DNA from: Toxorhynchites rutilus septentrionalis
Taxonomy: Eukaryota; Arthropoda; Insecta; Diptera; Culicidae
Direction: 5' to 3'
DNA: 64,000 nucleotides
Assembly (NCBI RefSeq): GCF_029784135.1
Contig: NC_073745.1
Span: forward strand, 81,617,910-81,681,909
The notes below the pieces were generated by a model. That model was given only the letters and a program-made list of their open reading frames with translations, ran no database searches and was not told the origin of the DNA. Position 1 is the stretch's first letter. Each line of letters begins with the position of its first letter. Shown here in pieces: positions 31,204 to 41,535 of the stretch. Position numbers and translations under genes: made by a program.

Positions 31204-31380
31204 GTGTGTTTTATCGGAGGAGGGGAGGGGTGCTTTGTGGGCATGTAGTTGGGTTTTTTGAATGGATGCATTTTTCGATTTTTGGCGGTTTTGCTGACAG
31301 TTGTTGTTGTTATATTATATTATATTATATTCTATTATATTATGTTATATTGTGGTTTATTATATTTTTTTTGTCATACA
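31204..31380. repeat. Non-coding with a (TTATA)n-like tract
   Basis: 31,300-31,366 is a run of TATATTATAT-type pentamers with a few substitutions. No gene. Confidence 0.6.
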
Positions 31381-31515
31381 TACATTTATTGAATCTTCCA
31401 TAATGTAGAAATAACAATAATTGGTTATACATAATCAAGTATTACGTTTGTTGTCAATTCTTACAGTTAAAATTTCACATGTGTGCTGGAGCACAACACT
31501 AACGTTTGATCACGT

Positions 31516-31890
31516 TCAAATAATTAAGGTTTTTTTCTTCAGACGTGTTACCATAGGTTGACCGAGTCGCCTTGCTAGTGGATTTGGATGATTCTTCAGC
31601 TTTTCCGCATATTTCCTCCTCGTTTTATGAAGTTCTTCTTTAACCGTCGCCATCCCTAAGTCTCGATGTATGACACTATTGCGGATGTACCAAGGGGCGC
31701 CAGTAATTTGTCTTAGCAGTTTATTTTGTACTCTTTCGATGATTTCGATATTACTTGCTGAAGCTGAGCTAAGCTCAAATGCATAGATTTTCGGACTAGG
31801 TTGCATCGAAATCCTATATACTCCAAAGAAAATCAACAACCAGTAAATATGAGCAAATGAACTTTTGTTCTTCAATATGTCTTGAAGGTT
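31516..31890 (-). pseudogene. Jockey-like LINE, RT C-terminal segment
   Basis: The translation contains SASASNIEIIERVQNKLLRQI then TGAPWYIRNSVIHRDLGMATV and HPNPLARRLGQP, the thumb/connection region that follows RT in Jockey-clade elements. It is preceded (in element order) by the RT core at 32,430-32,856, from which it is separated by about 550 bp of unrelated DNA. Truncated and split, so inactive. Confidence 0.75.
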
Positions 31891-32429
31891 ATTTTTTCAC
31901 CCAGTGTCATTTTTATATTGATAATTCGAGACGTCAGAATTGAATCTCATTTTAGCTAAATGAATATCAGCTGTTGTTTACTTTTAACCTGAGGCTGCTG
32001 TGTGCGGATGATTTTTATTTAGTTCGAATTTTTATTGTATTGCTGCTTGCAATACAGTAAATACATCGTTTAGGGATCGTAAGCGGTTTTTGCTTGTCTC
32101 TATCCAAAGATTTCTGAGCTCGTGATGCTTTGCAGCTGCCAGATGCCGTTTTTGGAAAATTCACTGCCAGAACGAATATCATTTCGAATGCGATGAATAT
32201 CAATTTGTTGCTTTTGATATTTGAAGTATAAATAACAGCGAAGTTATAAACCCCACTCAATGCCGCATTCATTCATTATAGCAAATTTGTTCATGCTTCA
32301 GCGATATGAACAAAATGAACTCGTTTGTTATTGTCATCAATATAATGAGGGAAGTGTGTTTCAAGCTGAAAAAAGTCATTTAAACTGAAATAAAATCATA
32401 TTCGTTACTCGTGAATATTTGTTGATATT
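31891..32429. other. Insert splitting a Jockey-like RT, no gene recognised
   Basis: About 540 bp of AT-rich sequence between two parts of the same RT gene. I found no clear terminal repeats, tail or coding capacity. It may be a SINE or MITE insertion. Confidence 0.4.
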
Positions 32430-32856
32430 CTAAGACACTGGTTTGAACTCTAGTTTTAATTTCGACTTCCTCCCGATTAGCCAATGTATTTGTTTTGCTC
32501 GCATCTTCAATTGCGTTTTCTTCGCATCTATGTGTTTCTTCCAGGTTAGACGACGATCTAGATGTACACCAAGATATTTAATTTCATTCGATTGAGGTAC
32601 TGCAGATCTATTGAACTTAATTTGTGGGCATGTGTTCTTATTAAGCGTGAACGTAACGTGGACACATTTTGTTTCATTTACTTTAATTCTCCATTTTTGA
32701 AGCCACTTTTCCACGACCGTTATGTGTTCCTGGAGATCCCGTGAAGCAATCGTTCTGTTTTTGTGACTGCTGAGAATAGCTGTGTCATCTGCGAATGTTG
32801 TAGTCATTAAGTTACGCGCGGTCGGGAGATCAGCTGTGTAGATGAGATAGAGCATA
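32430..32856 (-). pseudogene. Jockey-like LINE, RT core fragment
   Basis: The frame shows the catalytic TTFADDTAIL, then HITVVEKWLQKWRIKVNETK, IKYLGVHLDRRLTWKKHI and the K-IHWLIGR-SKL block. These are RT palm and thumb motifs in the order found in Jockey elements. It is cut at 32,856 where an oppositely oriented RT fragment starts, so the fingers and the endonuclease are missing. Confidence 0.8.
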
Positions 32857-33223
32857 TCAGCACTACCGCCGCGAAAGGGTTCGCAGTACTAGGATTCATT
32901 CGCCGAAACTCACAAACATTTCAGGATCCATACACGCTGAAGACATTGTATTGTTCCCTAGTAAGGAGTATCGTTGAATATGCAAGCTGTGTGTGGTTTC
33001 CCTATCACGCAACGCAAATGTTACGCATTGAGAAAGTGCAGAAAAGCTTTATACGCTACGCGCTACGGGGTCTTCCCTGGAACGATCCGTCTAACCTCCC
33101 CGGTTATGCAAGCCGCTGTAGACTGATCGATATTGAAACCCTACAGTCAAGGCGAACGAAAACCCAACGCCTGTTTGTGTTTGACATGTTGACCGGCAAC
33201 ATGGATTGTTCAGAGCTGATGTG
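32857..33223 (+). pseudogene. Second Jockey/CR1-like LINE fragment, RT C-terminal segment
   Basis: Reads VLGFIRRNSQTFQDPYTLKT then LYCSLVRSIVEYASCVWFPY, RIEKVQKSFIRYALRGLPW and RCRLIDIETLQSRRTKTQ, ending DCSELM and TGA. The block order matches the C-terminal RT region of a different lineage from its minus-strand neighbour. It stops earlier than in relatives, and within 40 nt a (TAGTAA)n tract begins, so the repeat may be this copy's 3' tail. Confidence 0.75.
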
Positions 33224-33263
33224 AATAAAGTGAATGAATAAAGTTTCTAGATGTACATTGCAT

Positions 33264-33660
33264 TTAGTAATAGTAATAGTAATAGTAATAGTAATAGTAA
33301 TAGTAATAGTAATAGTAATAGTAATAGTAATAGTAATAGTAATAGTAATAGTAATAGTAATAGTAATAGTAATAGTAATAGTAATAGTAATAGTAATAGT
33401 AATAGTAATAGTAATAGTAATAGTAATAGTAATAGTAATAGTAATAGTAATAGTAATAGTAATAGTAATAGTAATAGTAATAGTAATAGTAATAGTAATA
33501 GTAATAGTAATAGTAATAGTAATAGTAATAGTAATAGTAATAGTAATAGTAATAGTAATAGTAATAGTAATAGTAATAGTAATAGTAATAGTAATAGTAA
33601 TAGTAATAGTAATAGTAATAGTAATAGTAATAGTAATAGTAATAGTAACAGTAATAGTAA
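33264..33660 (+). repeat. (TAGTAA)n hexanucleotide microsatellite
   Basis: About 66 copies of a 6-bp unit, perfect except for one T-to-C change near 33,649. All three open frames across it (NS, IV and IT dipeptide runs) are artefacts. Confidence 0.97.
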
Positions 33661-34010
33661 TTATCAAGTTCAACTATAGTATCAGTTATTAAAAGCTACG
33701 CCAGTAACACCGGCTGAGTGTATCGTATGGCATACCTTCACTACTAACACATTCCAAAACTCCCGAGACATTTATGTGAGGTCGTTGAGTTCTCTGCATC
33801 TCTCTTAAGTAAATGTTGAACTAACATTCCTTCCTCTTTCTTAGCAGTTGCAAGAACGTGGCCATTCTCAACTGTTGGAGAAAACATGCTTCCATCTAAG
33901 AGGTATTATCAATCATTTTTAGTTTTTAACTTAACAGTTCTGAATTTGTACCACCTACGATATTGTGCGACTTGCTCAATGCTAATGCTAATGCTAATGC
34001 TAACTCGAAA
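33661..34010. other. Non-coding stretch after the hexanucleotide repeat
   Basis: No gene seen. A short (ATGCTA)n run lies at about 33,980-34,003. Confidence 0.5.
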
Positions 34011-34312
34011 ACTAATCAAGCAAATGGAGTCAAATTTGGCACGTGAAGATTTTAGGGGCACGAAACGTATCTATGGTGAATAGACACTCCTCCCCTCTCT
34101 CTAAGGGGAGAATAGGGGTCTGTCCTTATTCTATAATATTTTCTGTATCAAACATTTATTCCATGTAACGGAGAAACATGTTATTTGCAAATGGTTGAAA
34201 GATCTCGAACGAGAATTGTGTCTGAAAATAATCTGATATTATAATGATGAGTTTTGGTAGAAGTACTATGAACTTTTTAGTAAAAGGTAAATTCAACGGG
34301 GTTTTTTTTTGA
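34011..34312 (+). mobile_element. Helitron-like repeat fragment
   Basis: One array unit (CTCGAAAACTAATCAAGCAAA, TTTGGCACGTGAAGATTTTA) followed by the subterminal block also seen at 15,270-15,400 and 47,780-47,880 (GTTATTTGCAAATGGTTGAA, GTGTCTGAAAATAATCTGAT). The CTAG end is absent. Confidence 0.55.
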
Positions 34313-34659
34313 ACCCCTTCACTTCAGCTTGTTACTATTCTAATTATGATTATTTTTTCCGTTCAATTTTTTTTTGTTAATAGGTAGATGAATAAATAAT
34401 GATATAATGGATGGTAAAAATACGGTTCGTTTTATTTTTGGTAGCTCGGAAAAACGTCCGCAGTTCGTGTTTCTACACTAGAATACCCCCTTAAATGTTT
34501 GACTGGATTGAGGAAAGAAACTGGTAGAATCCAACTGGAACATGCGTAAAACTGACAGTGAATGTAAATGTGAAAAGTGCGCTCATTCTGCCGTGAAGAA
34601 GAGCGCGATAGCAAAGAAATGTTAACATTATTGACTTGGCATCTTTTTAAACGGTTTTG

Positions 34660-34895
34660 TTGAGCTTGTATGTTTATATGTAACGTGTTTGTCGTCTGTA
34701 GCGCTGCCCCACATCAATAGAAATTTGGCCCCTACTGTTGATCGATGGATCTGAAATTTGGAACACACCTTTATCTGTGCAGTCATTATAAAACTGCGTA
34801 TTCCATGATCTTAAAAATCCAAGATGGCGGCCGCTACAAAATTGTAGATTACATACTTTCTCAAACTCCCATCAATATGGGTATCTACAGTTAAC
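34660..34895 (+). repeat. Single arm of the long-inverted-repeat element
   Basis: Matches 24,480-24,640 (GATCTGAAATTTGGAACACA, TGCGTATTCCATGATCTT, AAGATGGCGGCCGCTACAAA). It directly precedes the piggyBac relic. Confidence 0.55.
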
Positions 34896-35039
34896 GGTTT
34901 CATCATATGCCACACGATTTTTCATAATTTTATATGAACACTTTTTATGAGTTTTTTAAATCGGCTATCAACGTTTAGAAGTATTTTCTTAAATGTACCA
35001 AAACTGATCCGCTTTTGATGACTAAGTTGAAAAAAACAA

Positions 35040-35540
35040 ACTAAAACACCCGAAATCAAACAAATTAATTCTTGCGGCGTAATTAATAAAACGAGAAAAA
35101 AATTGCCTAAGTTTAGTAAAAATATCAAACATCGAGGAGAATATGAATCATGAGTAAGTGATACGGAAATGATTTGCCACTAAATGGGTGGACAATAAAG
35201 AAGTTATCATTGTTTCAAATTTTCACAATCCAGATCAATACTCCATAGTACAGAGAAAAAATCGTCAGGGAATTAGAATACCCATTACTTGTACTTCATT
35301 GATTGCGGATTATAATAATAATAATATGAATGCCGTTGATAAATTCAATCAAATGATGTCTAGTTACAGTCTTGATCGCCGCAGTAGAAAATGGTGGCAT
35401 CGTATGTTGTTTTATTTGCTTGACGCGAGTGTTGTTAACGGATATATTTTATACAATCAATTGGATAAAAATATAACATTAAAAAATTCAAAGGTCAAGG
35501 ATTTGCTGAAGGATGCTGAAGGGTTTGTTGCACAAGCATT
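35040..35540 (+). pseudogene. piggyBac-like transposase, central and C-terminal part
   Basis: The region 35,060-35,145 reads NKTRKKLPKFSKNIKHRGEY and a frameshift near 35,180 leads into KWVDNKEVIIVSNFHNP, CTSLIADYNNN-MNAVDKFNQ and YSLDRRSRKWWHRMLFYLLD then ASVVNGYILYNQ. These are strong piggyBac (DDE_Tnp_1_7) C-terminal catalytic-domain motifs; the D in AVDKFNQ corresponds to a conserved position. The gene is cut at GFVAQA by LINE-B and resumes at 40,844. The N-terminal part is missing or unrecognisable before about 34,930. PiggyBac transposase excises precisely at TTAA, but this copy is dead. Confidence 0.8.
35530..35540 (+). repeat. Target-site duplication, left of LINE-B
   Basis: GCACAAGCATT, identical to 40,833-40,843. 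Eleven bases. Confidence 0.92.
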
Positions 35541-35924
35541 TTTTTGATTTAATTAGGCTCAAGTAGATAAAGAGCCACCCTCAAGCAATACATTTTAAAA
35601 CTATTTGAATATATTATAACTACATAATACATAACATACATAACTCAAATCTAATTAGCTAAAACTACAGTGCAATATAAAAAATATATAATTTATTCCT
35701 TCGTTGCCTCGTCGGTATTATCCTTGTCTTGAACAGTGCCTGTGGTGGGTAGTAAAAACTACATCGCCAGTTGATATAGCATCGGTATCCTTTGGTAGTG
35801 AGTGCCTCCTTGTTATGTTAATAGCTCCTGTAATGATCTTATCTCAACGGGTACTAAGTTCTGCTTGTGTAATAGGAAAGGAAGGGAGAATGGACAGTGG
35901 GAGTAGGAGATGCGACCTAAATAA

Positions 35925-38900
35925 TAACATTAGCGCTTCTTAGGAAGACATATATGGGGAACATAAAATTAGGTAGCTAAAATATCGCGAACTGGCATGC
36001 GTGAGTGTACTCCTTGAGCCTCTAAATCGGCAACCAGTTTAATTCTTTCATTGCTAAATTCATTACATGACCAAACAACATGCTCGATGTCAGGATATCC
36101 TTGACCACAATTGCATAAATTGTTAGTAGCAAGACCTATGCGGAAGAGATGCGCATTTAGCGCGGAATGATTGGACATCAATCTGGACATAGTTCTAATG
36201 AAATTTCTCTCAAGATCTAACCCTTTAAACCAGGCCTTCGTTGAAACTTTGGGGATAATAGAGTATAGCCATCTCCCATGCTCATCTCTGTTCCATTGGT
36301 TTTGCCAACTGGTGAGTGACTGCTGTCAGGAAATGGAGAAGAATTCCCGATACGCTATTTGTCTTTCAAAAACTGTGCCCTACATATTACCCATCTTTGC
36401 GAGTGTATCCGCTTTCTCATTACCAGGAATAGAGCAATGGGAAGGAATCCAAATGAAAGTGATTCGAATACTTTTATCAACAAGAAAATTCAATGCATTC
36501 GCATTCCTAATTTCAATAAGAAAATATGATGCTTTCGTCTGTTGTTTCTAGGATTGATTGGCTTGTATACTGCTAAGACTATCCGAGAAAATAAAATAGT
36601 GATCAGGTGGTAAGGACTCAATGGTCTTAATTGCATGATATATTGCAGCCAGGTCGGCAACATACACTGAACAAGGGTCTTCAAGTTTATGAAAGCTAGT
36701 GTAATGTTCATTAAAGATACCAAAACCAGTGGATCCGTTGATTCTTGAACCATCAGTGAAAAACATTCTTGAAGAATTGATATGGTTATATTTTGAAGCG
36801 AAAATATTAGGGATTAACGATGATCGATGATGATCTGAAATGTCTCGAGTTTCGTCCTTCATAGAAAGATCGAAATCAACAGAAGATCTGCAAAAGTTCG
36901 GAAAGCTAACATTATTGAAGATGTCTGCTGAAGGTTTTATTTCTTGAGAAATGTAATGATAGTACAGATCCATGGATCTCGACCGTTGGTTCAATTCGAG
37001 AAGATTCTTACAATTCTCAATTACTAATGGATTCATGATTTCGTTTCGTATTAAGAAGCGATATGACAGTTCCCAAAACCGAACCTGCAATGGTAAAACA
37101 CCTGCCAAGACTTCAAGGCTCATGTTGTGTGTTGATTGCATGCACCCTAAGGCTAAACGCAAGCAACGATACTGTATCCTCTCCAGTTTAATGATGTGGG
37201 TTTTAGCAGCAGAACGGAAACAAAACGAACCATTGTAGTTTTGTACAGCCGTATTAGGTCTTCTGGATGAGCACTCCACCATGTTCCAGTAACTGTCCGG
37301 AGAAAATTTGTTCTCTGTTGACATTTTTTATTCAGATACGCAATATGTTTTCCCCATGTACATTTAGCATCAAACCAAACTCCAAGATATTTGAAGCTTG
37401 TGGATTGAACGATGGTTTTGTTGAACAATTGAAGCAGAAGTTCGGGAGGTTGGTGCTTCCTAGAAAATACAACCATTTCTTTTTTTTTTTTCTTTCTTTA
37501 TTAAAGAGATTTTCAGCCAAAGGCTGGTTCATCTCTAAAAACAACCATTTCTGTTTTCTCAGTTGAAAATTCAATACCTAGCTTCACAGCTCATGTAGAT
37601 AAATTATTTAAGGAAATTTGCAGCAGTCTTTGTAAATCAATAGTTCTAGTACCTGATATGGATACAACACTATCATCTGCCAGTTGCCTCAAAGTACATC
37701 CATCTGCAAGATGATACTCTATATCATTAATATAGAAATTATACAGAAGAGGACTTAAGCAAGAACCTTGAGGGAGACCTATGTAGCTAGTCCTAGAAAC
37801 GGCACAATTTCCATGAGAAAAGTGCATGTGCTTTTCGGATAACAGATTAAACAAAAAGTTGTTTAAAATTGGTGAAAATCCATGGTGGTGGAGTTTATCG
37901 GATAAAATTCTTATAGATACTGAGTCAAACGCCCCTTTAATGTCTAATAAAAAAACAGAAGCCATCTATTTTTTATTACCAAAGGTCGTCTGAATTTCGG
38001 AAGCCAGTAACGCGAGACAATCATTTGTCCCTTTGCCCTTGCGAAAACCGAACTGCGTATCTGATAAAAAGTTATTCTCTTCAACCCATCGTCGCCAATA
38101 ACTGCGTTTTTTCGCTCCAATAAGATTTTTGAATTTGGTCTCCAAAAGTTCATACTTATCAAAATTTTCCATTGAGCCATTTTTGCGAAAAATTTTGAAA
38201 GCAGAGGATTTATTGAAATAAGCATCCGAGCACTCTTTGTCCCACCAAGGAGCACCAGGGCGTCGGCGAAGTTTTGCACCAGGGAAACGTTTCGTTTGAG
38301 CTTGAATGGCAGTGTGGTAAATCAAACTAGCAATGAAATCATATTCTTCGAGAGGTGGAAGTTCAGGAGTCGAATTGATGCTCTCTGATATAATACTAGC
38401 AAATTTCTCCCAGTCAATATTATGGGTTAGATCGTATACAACTTCGACCAATTTCTGTGGACACATCTCATTGGCAATAGAAACAAGGATTGGTAAGTGA
38501 TCGCTACCGTGAGGATCTTGGATTACTTCCCACATACAATCAAACGATAAAGAAGGCGAACAGAGTGACAAGTCTAGTGTACTTTCTCTTGCAGGGGGTT
38601 TGGGTACTCTTGTAGCTTCGCCAGTGTTAAAAATTGATAAATTGAAATTATCGCATAGATCGTAGATGATTGAGGAACGGTTATCATCATAGAATGCCCC
38701 CCAGGCCACACCATGTGAATTGAAATCACCCAAGATTAGCTTGGGTTTAGGTAAAATCTCGATAATTCCATCGAGTTGGTTGCGTGAAATTCCAACTCTG
38801 GGAGGAATATATACAGAAGCAATGCATAGGTCTTTTCCCCTTATTGTGGTTTGAGAAGCAACTACCTCGATTCCTAGAAGCGATGGTAATGGGATTTTAT

Positions 38901-39144
38901 AGAAGGAATGGCATTTTTTGATCCCCAAAATAACGCCACCGTGTGAGTCTCTTCGGTCTAAACGGATAATCTTAAAATCAAGAAAATTCAAGTCCTCGTC
39001 CGGGGTAAGCCATGTTTCACAAATTGCGTCAGAATTTATATTGTTGACTAAAAATTTTAACGATTCGATTTTGGGTTTAATACTTCTGCAGTTCCATTGA
39101 ATAACTTTAATTGTATCTATATCGCTTATAGAACAATTAGGCAT
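35925..39144 (-). pseudogene. LINE-B ORF2 (endonuclease, RT with internal deletion, RNase H)
   Basis: Starts at the ATG 39,144 (MPNCSISDIDTI). The endonuclease is largely intact (WNCRS, ICETWL, LGDFNSHG, STLDLSL, GSDHLPI). After KKRSYWRRWVEENNFLSDTQ the frame has lost the N-terminal RT segment that LINE-A has between YWRTF and RWVETNG. RT resumes with FLLDIKGAFDSVS, GLPQGSCLSPLLYN and LRQLADDSVVS. A poly(T)-bearing 60-bp insert sits at 37,481. RNase H follows (FTDGS, ADLAAIYHA, FSDSLSS), then further frameshifts near 36,550 and 36,190 and a stop at 35,969-35,971. Confidence 0.85.
37469..37552 (-). mobile_element. 60-bp retroposed fragment with 12-bp target duplication
   Basis: ACAACCATTTCT occurs at 37,469-37,480 and again at 37,541-37,552. 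Between them, read on the minus strand, are GAGATGAACCAGCCTTTGGC, then TGAAAATCTCTTTAATAAAG and a poly(A). This is a severely 5'-truncated LINE or SINE end inserted in LINE-B ORF2. CCAGCC/GGCTG and GAGAT/ATCTC can pair, so the insert is little more than a terminal hairpin plus tail. Confidence 0.8.
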
Positions 39145-40494
39145 CGAGTGAGAAAATGGTTGCAAAGAGGGGCCATTTTTCTGTCAAGAATGCAAACAAT
39201 GCAGGAACCAAACTAACGATAATTCTTTTGAGGGGCTCGGGAATGTTTAAAGCATCTCGAATGTGACTCGCAATACTTGGAAGGGAAAATAACCCAGCTT
39301 TGGAAGACCCGGACGGAGTGTTCACGTCTTTTTGTGTTCTCGCGGAAGTAAAACCAGGAGGTGTTTGCTTTGGAGGTGTTTGCTTTGAAGGTGTTTGTTT
39401 TGGAGTTTTATCACTTCCAGAGGATTTCTCAATTGGTTTAACGTTTTCTTGCTTCTTACGAGGAGTCGGAGGAGTAAGAGGAGCAGAAATTTTTCTTTTC
39501 CTTGAGCCTCCCGGTATTGACATGAATGCTTCTTCAATGGAAGTAAAATTTTCACAATCATCGGTTGGCAGAATTGCATAAGGGTTCTCTTGTGCTCCAG
39601 GACTAGGGGCCTCTTTTGCCACAGCCCTTTTGAGCATTTCAGCATAGGTCGTCTTGGATCGTTGTTTGAGAGAGTTCTTAACTTTTGCCTCCCGTGATTT
39701 AAACGCTGGGCACGCAGAAAGATCGTGAGCTTCTCCTTTGCAAAAAATGCAGTTATCGGCATCTTCAGAGCATGATTTATCCTCATGCATCCCCCCACAT
39801 TTTGCATAACGTATCTTGTTGCTGCAGTGGGAGTCTGTATGCCCCAATTGCTTGCATTTCATACAACTCATCACTTTAGGTACGTAAAGGCCCACCGGAA
39901 GCAAAACCTTTTCAATTTCCACAAATTGTGGAAGAGCTTTTCCGGGAAAGGTTACTCGAAACGAACCTGATTCGAAGTACTTTTTCCCTTTCTCGGAATG
40001 AGATACCGAATGCAATTTCTTGCAAGCAAGTATCTTCAAATGATCAATACTAGCATTCTTGAATCGACCTTTTCCTTATATATTACTATTTCATCACACG
40101 TTAGACTAGAGTCGGTGATGACACCATCAATTTCAACGTCTTTTGAAGGAATATAAACAAAATATTCCTGCGTGAAAAGTTTGCATTGCGTAATCTCAGT
40201 GGCTTGCTTGCGGTCTTTGACAACCACGCGAAGCTTGTTCTGTCTAATAAGTTTTATCGAATCGACCGTGCTGAAATTCTTTTTGAGTTCTCTGGCTATT
40301 GTCCAAATTCGCAGAGCTTTCTGACGGGGGCGAAAATAAACATGGTAAGGTCAATCGGAATCTTCAGGATAGGACTTAATCCGAGGAGCTGTTTTTGATG
40401 GTGGATCGGAGTTCCCCGGCCCCGGGGTAGTTGATTCATTATTAACAATAGGAGGGGCAGGGGGACTGTGGTGTTTAGTAACATCCACTTCCAT
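39137..40494 (-). pseudogene. LINE-B ORF1: zinc-knuckle protein with frameshifts
   Basis: Starts at the ATG 40,494 (MEVDVTKHHSPP). An in-frame stop lies near 40,350 and frameshifts near 40,300 and 40,040. The downstream 300 codons carry three knuckle-like motifs, CMKCKQLGHTDSHC, CGGMHEDKSC (first cysteine of CAKC-type changed to Y-A-K-C) and CIFCKGEAHDLSAC. A KQTPPKQTP repeat follows, and the end WPLFATIFSLDA matches LINE-A ORF1 closely. Its stop overlaps ORF2's ATG in ATGCCTAA. Confidence 0.85.
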
Positions 40495-40832
40495 TGTGAA
40501 AGCAAGAAATTAATTTCTTGTTAATGAGAAGATAACAACAGGAAGGAAAAGCAAAAAAAAAGGGTAACAAAAAGCAGAACTTAGCCTACCTGTTTTCGAA
40601 GAGTAACTCCAACAAGCTGGGTAGCTGACTGCAAGCCGGTGACGATGTTAGTCCAGGTAGTCGATGGGTGCCCTGTTTAGATCCTGGGTGCTGGCGAGTA
40701 TGTATACCTGTAAAAACGCAATTTTTTTTTAAATAGGTAGCAAAAGAGTAATAGAAAAAAACTTGATACTTCCTTTCCACTCTGCAGCGAAAGAAAAACA
40801 CGTCCTTCTCCGATGAGATCAAGGAAGGAACC

Positions 40833-40843
40833 GCACAAGCATT
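40833..40843 (+). repeat. Target-site duplication, right of LINE-B
   Basis: GCACAAGCATT, identical to 35,530-35,540, at the 5' end of LINE-B. Confidence 0.92.
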
Positions 40844-41155
40844 GATAAATAAAAATATATCCAAATCCAAATCACTACCAGTAGAAATAAGTAAATATAA
40901 ACCAACGGTTTTATTAGAAATTAGAAGAAAAGGTTCAAAGCATCAACCGATACGTTCCAGTCGTAGACAATGTGCGCTATGCAGTACAAAAAAAAACATG
41001 AGGTTTGCGCATTATGGTTTTGTACTGTATGCAAAGTACCGCTGTGCTTTCGTAAAAATATGTGTTTTAATAAATATCATACACGAGCATGCTCATTTAG
41101 CATTCTTCTCATGCTGCACGGTGAGACTATTAGAGTCCCACCTTATAACAAATAA
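40844..41155 (+). pseudogene. piggyBac-like transposase, C-terminal cysteine-rich domain
   Basis: Continues the frame broken at 35,540 with LINKNISKSKSLP, then a cysteine-rich tail: CALCSTKK in one frame and, after a 1-nt shift in an A-run near 40,990, EVCALWFCTVCKVPLCF and MCFNKYHTR. This is the C-terminal RING/PHD-like domain that piggyBac transposases use to bind their ends. The element's right end is at 41,305, reading ...CTCAAAGGG against TTAA (41,306-41,309). Confidence 0.78.
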
Positions 41156-41300
41156 CACAATTGAAATATTTATGTATTTTTGTATATTTATATCATTGTA
41201 TATCTTCATCAATAAAAACACACTAATTTATTTCAATTTTGAATGGTATAAAATTTCTGTGCAACATGGGTATTTTTATTTTCTAAAACTCTGTGCCTCA

Positions 41301-41309
41301 AAGGGTTAA
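41301..41309 (+). repeat. piggyBac right terminus with TTAA
   Basis: AAGGG followed by TTAA, the canonical end and target of piggyBac-family elements. The matching left end (TTAACCC...) was not found, so the left side is deleted. Confidence 0.55.
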
Positions 41310-41535
41310 TGTATCCACCATATAGTCCGGACCTGGCACCAAGTGATTACCACCTTTTTCTCGCATTGTCAAACTTCCTGAGTGACAAGATATTGGAATG
41401 AAGAGAAGATTGTTAACATCTTTTGCTAGGGTTTTCTCCAATAAGGCCCAAGACTTCTATGAGAGAGGCATTATGAAGTTACCTTTAGGATGGCAGCATA
41501 TTTTAGAACAAAACGGTGCATGTGCATGCCAAATT
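41310..41535 (+). pseudogene. mariner transposase C-terminal fragment
   Basis: Reads YPPYSPDLAPSDYHLFLALS then NFLSDK, and after frameshifts FYERGIMKLPLGWQHILEQN. PPYSPDLAPSD-HLF contains the third catalytic aspartate of DD34D mariners. The fragment starts immediately at the piggyBac TTAA, so piggyBac apparently inserted into a mariner whose other half has been lost. Confidence 0.8.

Larger units (their letters stand above)
35541..40832 (-). mobile_element. LINE-B: full-length but decayed relative of LINE-A, inserted in piggyBac
   Basis: About 5.3 kb on the minus strand between 11-bp target duplications, with the short poly(A) end at 35,541 and the 5' end at 40,832. It has the same ORF1-ORF2 plan as LINE-A, a related 3' terminus (GAGCCTAATTAAATC) and the same GGCTC/GAGCC stem (35,556-35,560 with 35,572-35,576). 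Frameshifts, stops and a deletion of roughly 180 codons in ORF2 make it inactive. Confidence 0.92.

Noticed and set aside
33104..33692. Open frames of (IV)n, (NS)n and (IT)n
   Set aside because: Artefacts of the (TAGTAA)n hexanucleotide tract.
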